Part shown: piece by piece, positions 13,526 to 13,595 of the stretch
Numbering within the stretch: position 1 is the stretch's first letter
Layout: each line of letters starts with the position of its first letter
NCBI GenBank assembly: GCA_016550405.1
Contig: JABXGX010000093.1
Coordinates: 1-13,595 of the forward strand
Reading direction: 5' to 3'
From: an archaeon
Lineage (GTDB): Archaea > Asgardarchaeota > Hermodarchaeia > Hermodarchaeales > Hermodarchaeaceae
Length of the DNA stretch: 13,595 nt
The notes under the pieces: model-generated
The model's input: only the letters and a program-made list of their open reading frames with translations
Told to the model about the DNA's origin: nothing
Databases searched by the model: none
Made by a program: the position numbers and the translations under genes

Positions 13526-13595
13526 TTGCTCGAACACTCCAGCGGCAGGGTTTTTGGAAAGCTCGAAACGTAGAGAATGAATCGGGGCGCCGAAT
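13522..13595 (+). CDS. Possible start of an unidentified gene, cut by the window edge
   Basis: From ATG at 13522 the frame stays open for 24 codons to the window end and reads MFARTLQRQGFWKARN followed by VENESGR. I do not recognise it. GAGGGT at 13507-13512 lies nine bases upstream and could be a ribosome-binding site. The frame is open upstream only to a stop at 13474-13476. The stretch is too short to separate a gene from chance. Confidence 0.2.
   Translation, partial: MFARTLQRQGFWKARNVENESGRR

Noticed and set aside
1..13595. tRNA genes, rRNA, CRISPR arrays, inteins, toxin-antitoxin or defence modules
   Set aside because: I looked for T-loop patterns, regular repeats, intein splice motifs in aIF5B and partner genes for the PIN protein, and found none.

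Overview
The window is archaeal chromosome. The proteins are of the archaeal/eukaryotic type (L24e, S6e, S24e, S27ae, S15, S3ae/eS1, aIF5B, aIF2-gamma, Rpo7, Spt4, Kae1, Bud32). Many genes have Shine-Dalgarno sites of the GGAGG or AGGTGA type, and metabolic genes include the archaeal GTP-dependent dephospho-CoA kinase. The G1 and switch I motifs of aIF5B (GHIDTGKT, GGITQQIGA) look more like eukaryotic eIF5B than like the common archaeal GHVDHGKT form. Together with the charged tails on several proteins this points, as inference only, to an Asgard or related lineage. Nearly every base belongs to housekeeping information-processing genes.

Layout. 1-365: end of ribosomal protein L24e with a long lysine-rich tail. 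423-1091 (minus strand): nucleoside diphosphate kinase with an extra C-terminal domain, divergent from the next gene. 1257-6225: translation and transcription genes on the plus strand: aIF5B, S6e, aIF2-gamma, an Fcf1-like PIN nuclease overlapping aIF2-gamma, RNA polymerase Rpo7, and Spt4. 6235-7537: dephospho-CoA kinase, S24e with a long Lys/Glu/Pro tail, and a 61-residue zinc-ribbon S27ae. 7622-9841: Kae1, Bud32 and an ITP/XTP pyrophosphatase, tightly packed; the first two are KEOPS subunits for tRNA t6A synthesis. 9898-10505: a decayed TnpB gene of the IS200/IS605 group, the only mobile DNA seen. 10615-13249: S15, a RecJ/GAN-like DHH protein and S3ae. 13250-13595: no confident gene, but a tandem repeat, two hairpins and possibly the first codons of another gene.

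How the genes fit together. aIF5B and aIF2-gamma deliver and check initiator tRNA on the small subunit, to which S6e, S24e, S27ae, S15 and eS1 belong. Kae1 and Bud32 make the t6A that ANN-decoding tRNAs need. Rpo7 and Spt4 belong to the transcription machinery. NDK and the pyrophosphatase make and clean up nucleotide pools. GAN-type proteins work with the replicative helicase.

I saw no CRISPR array, tRNA, rRNA, defence island or obviously new multi-gene system. The points most worth a second look are genes that appear to lack an ATG/GTG/TTG start: Rpo7 aligns to an ATC behind a perfect GGAGG site, and S27ae has only CTG or ACG available. Next come the NDK extension, the recurrent charged tails, the eukaryote-like aIF5B motifs, and the structured DNA at the right end.
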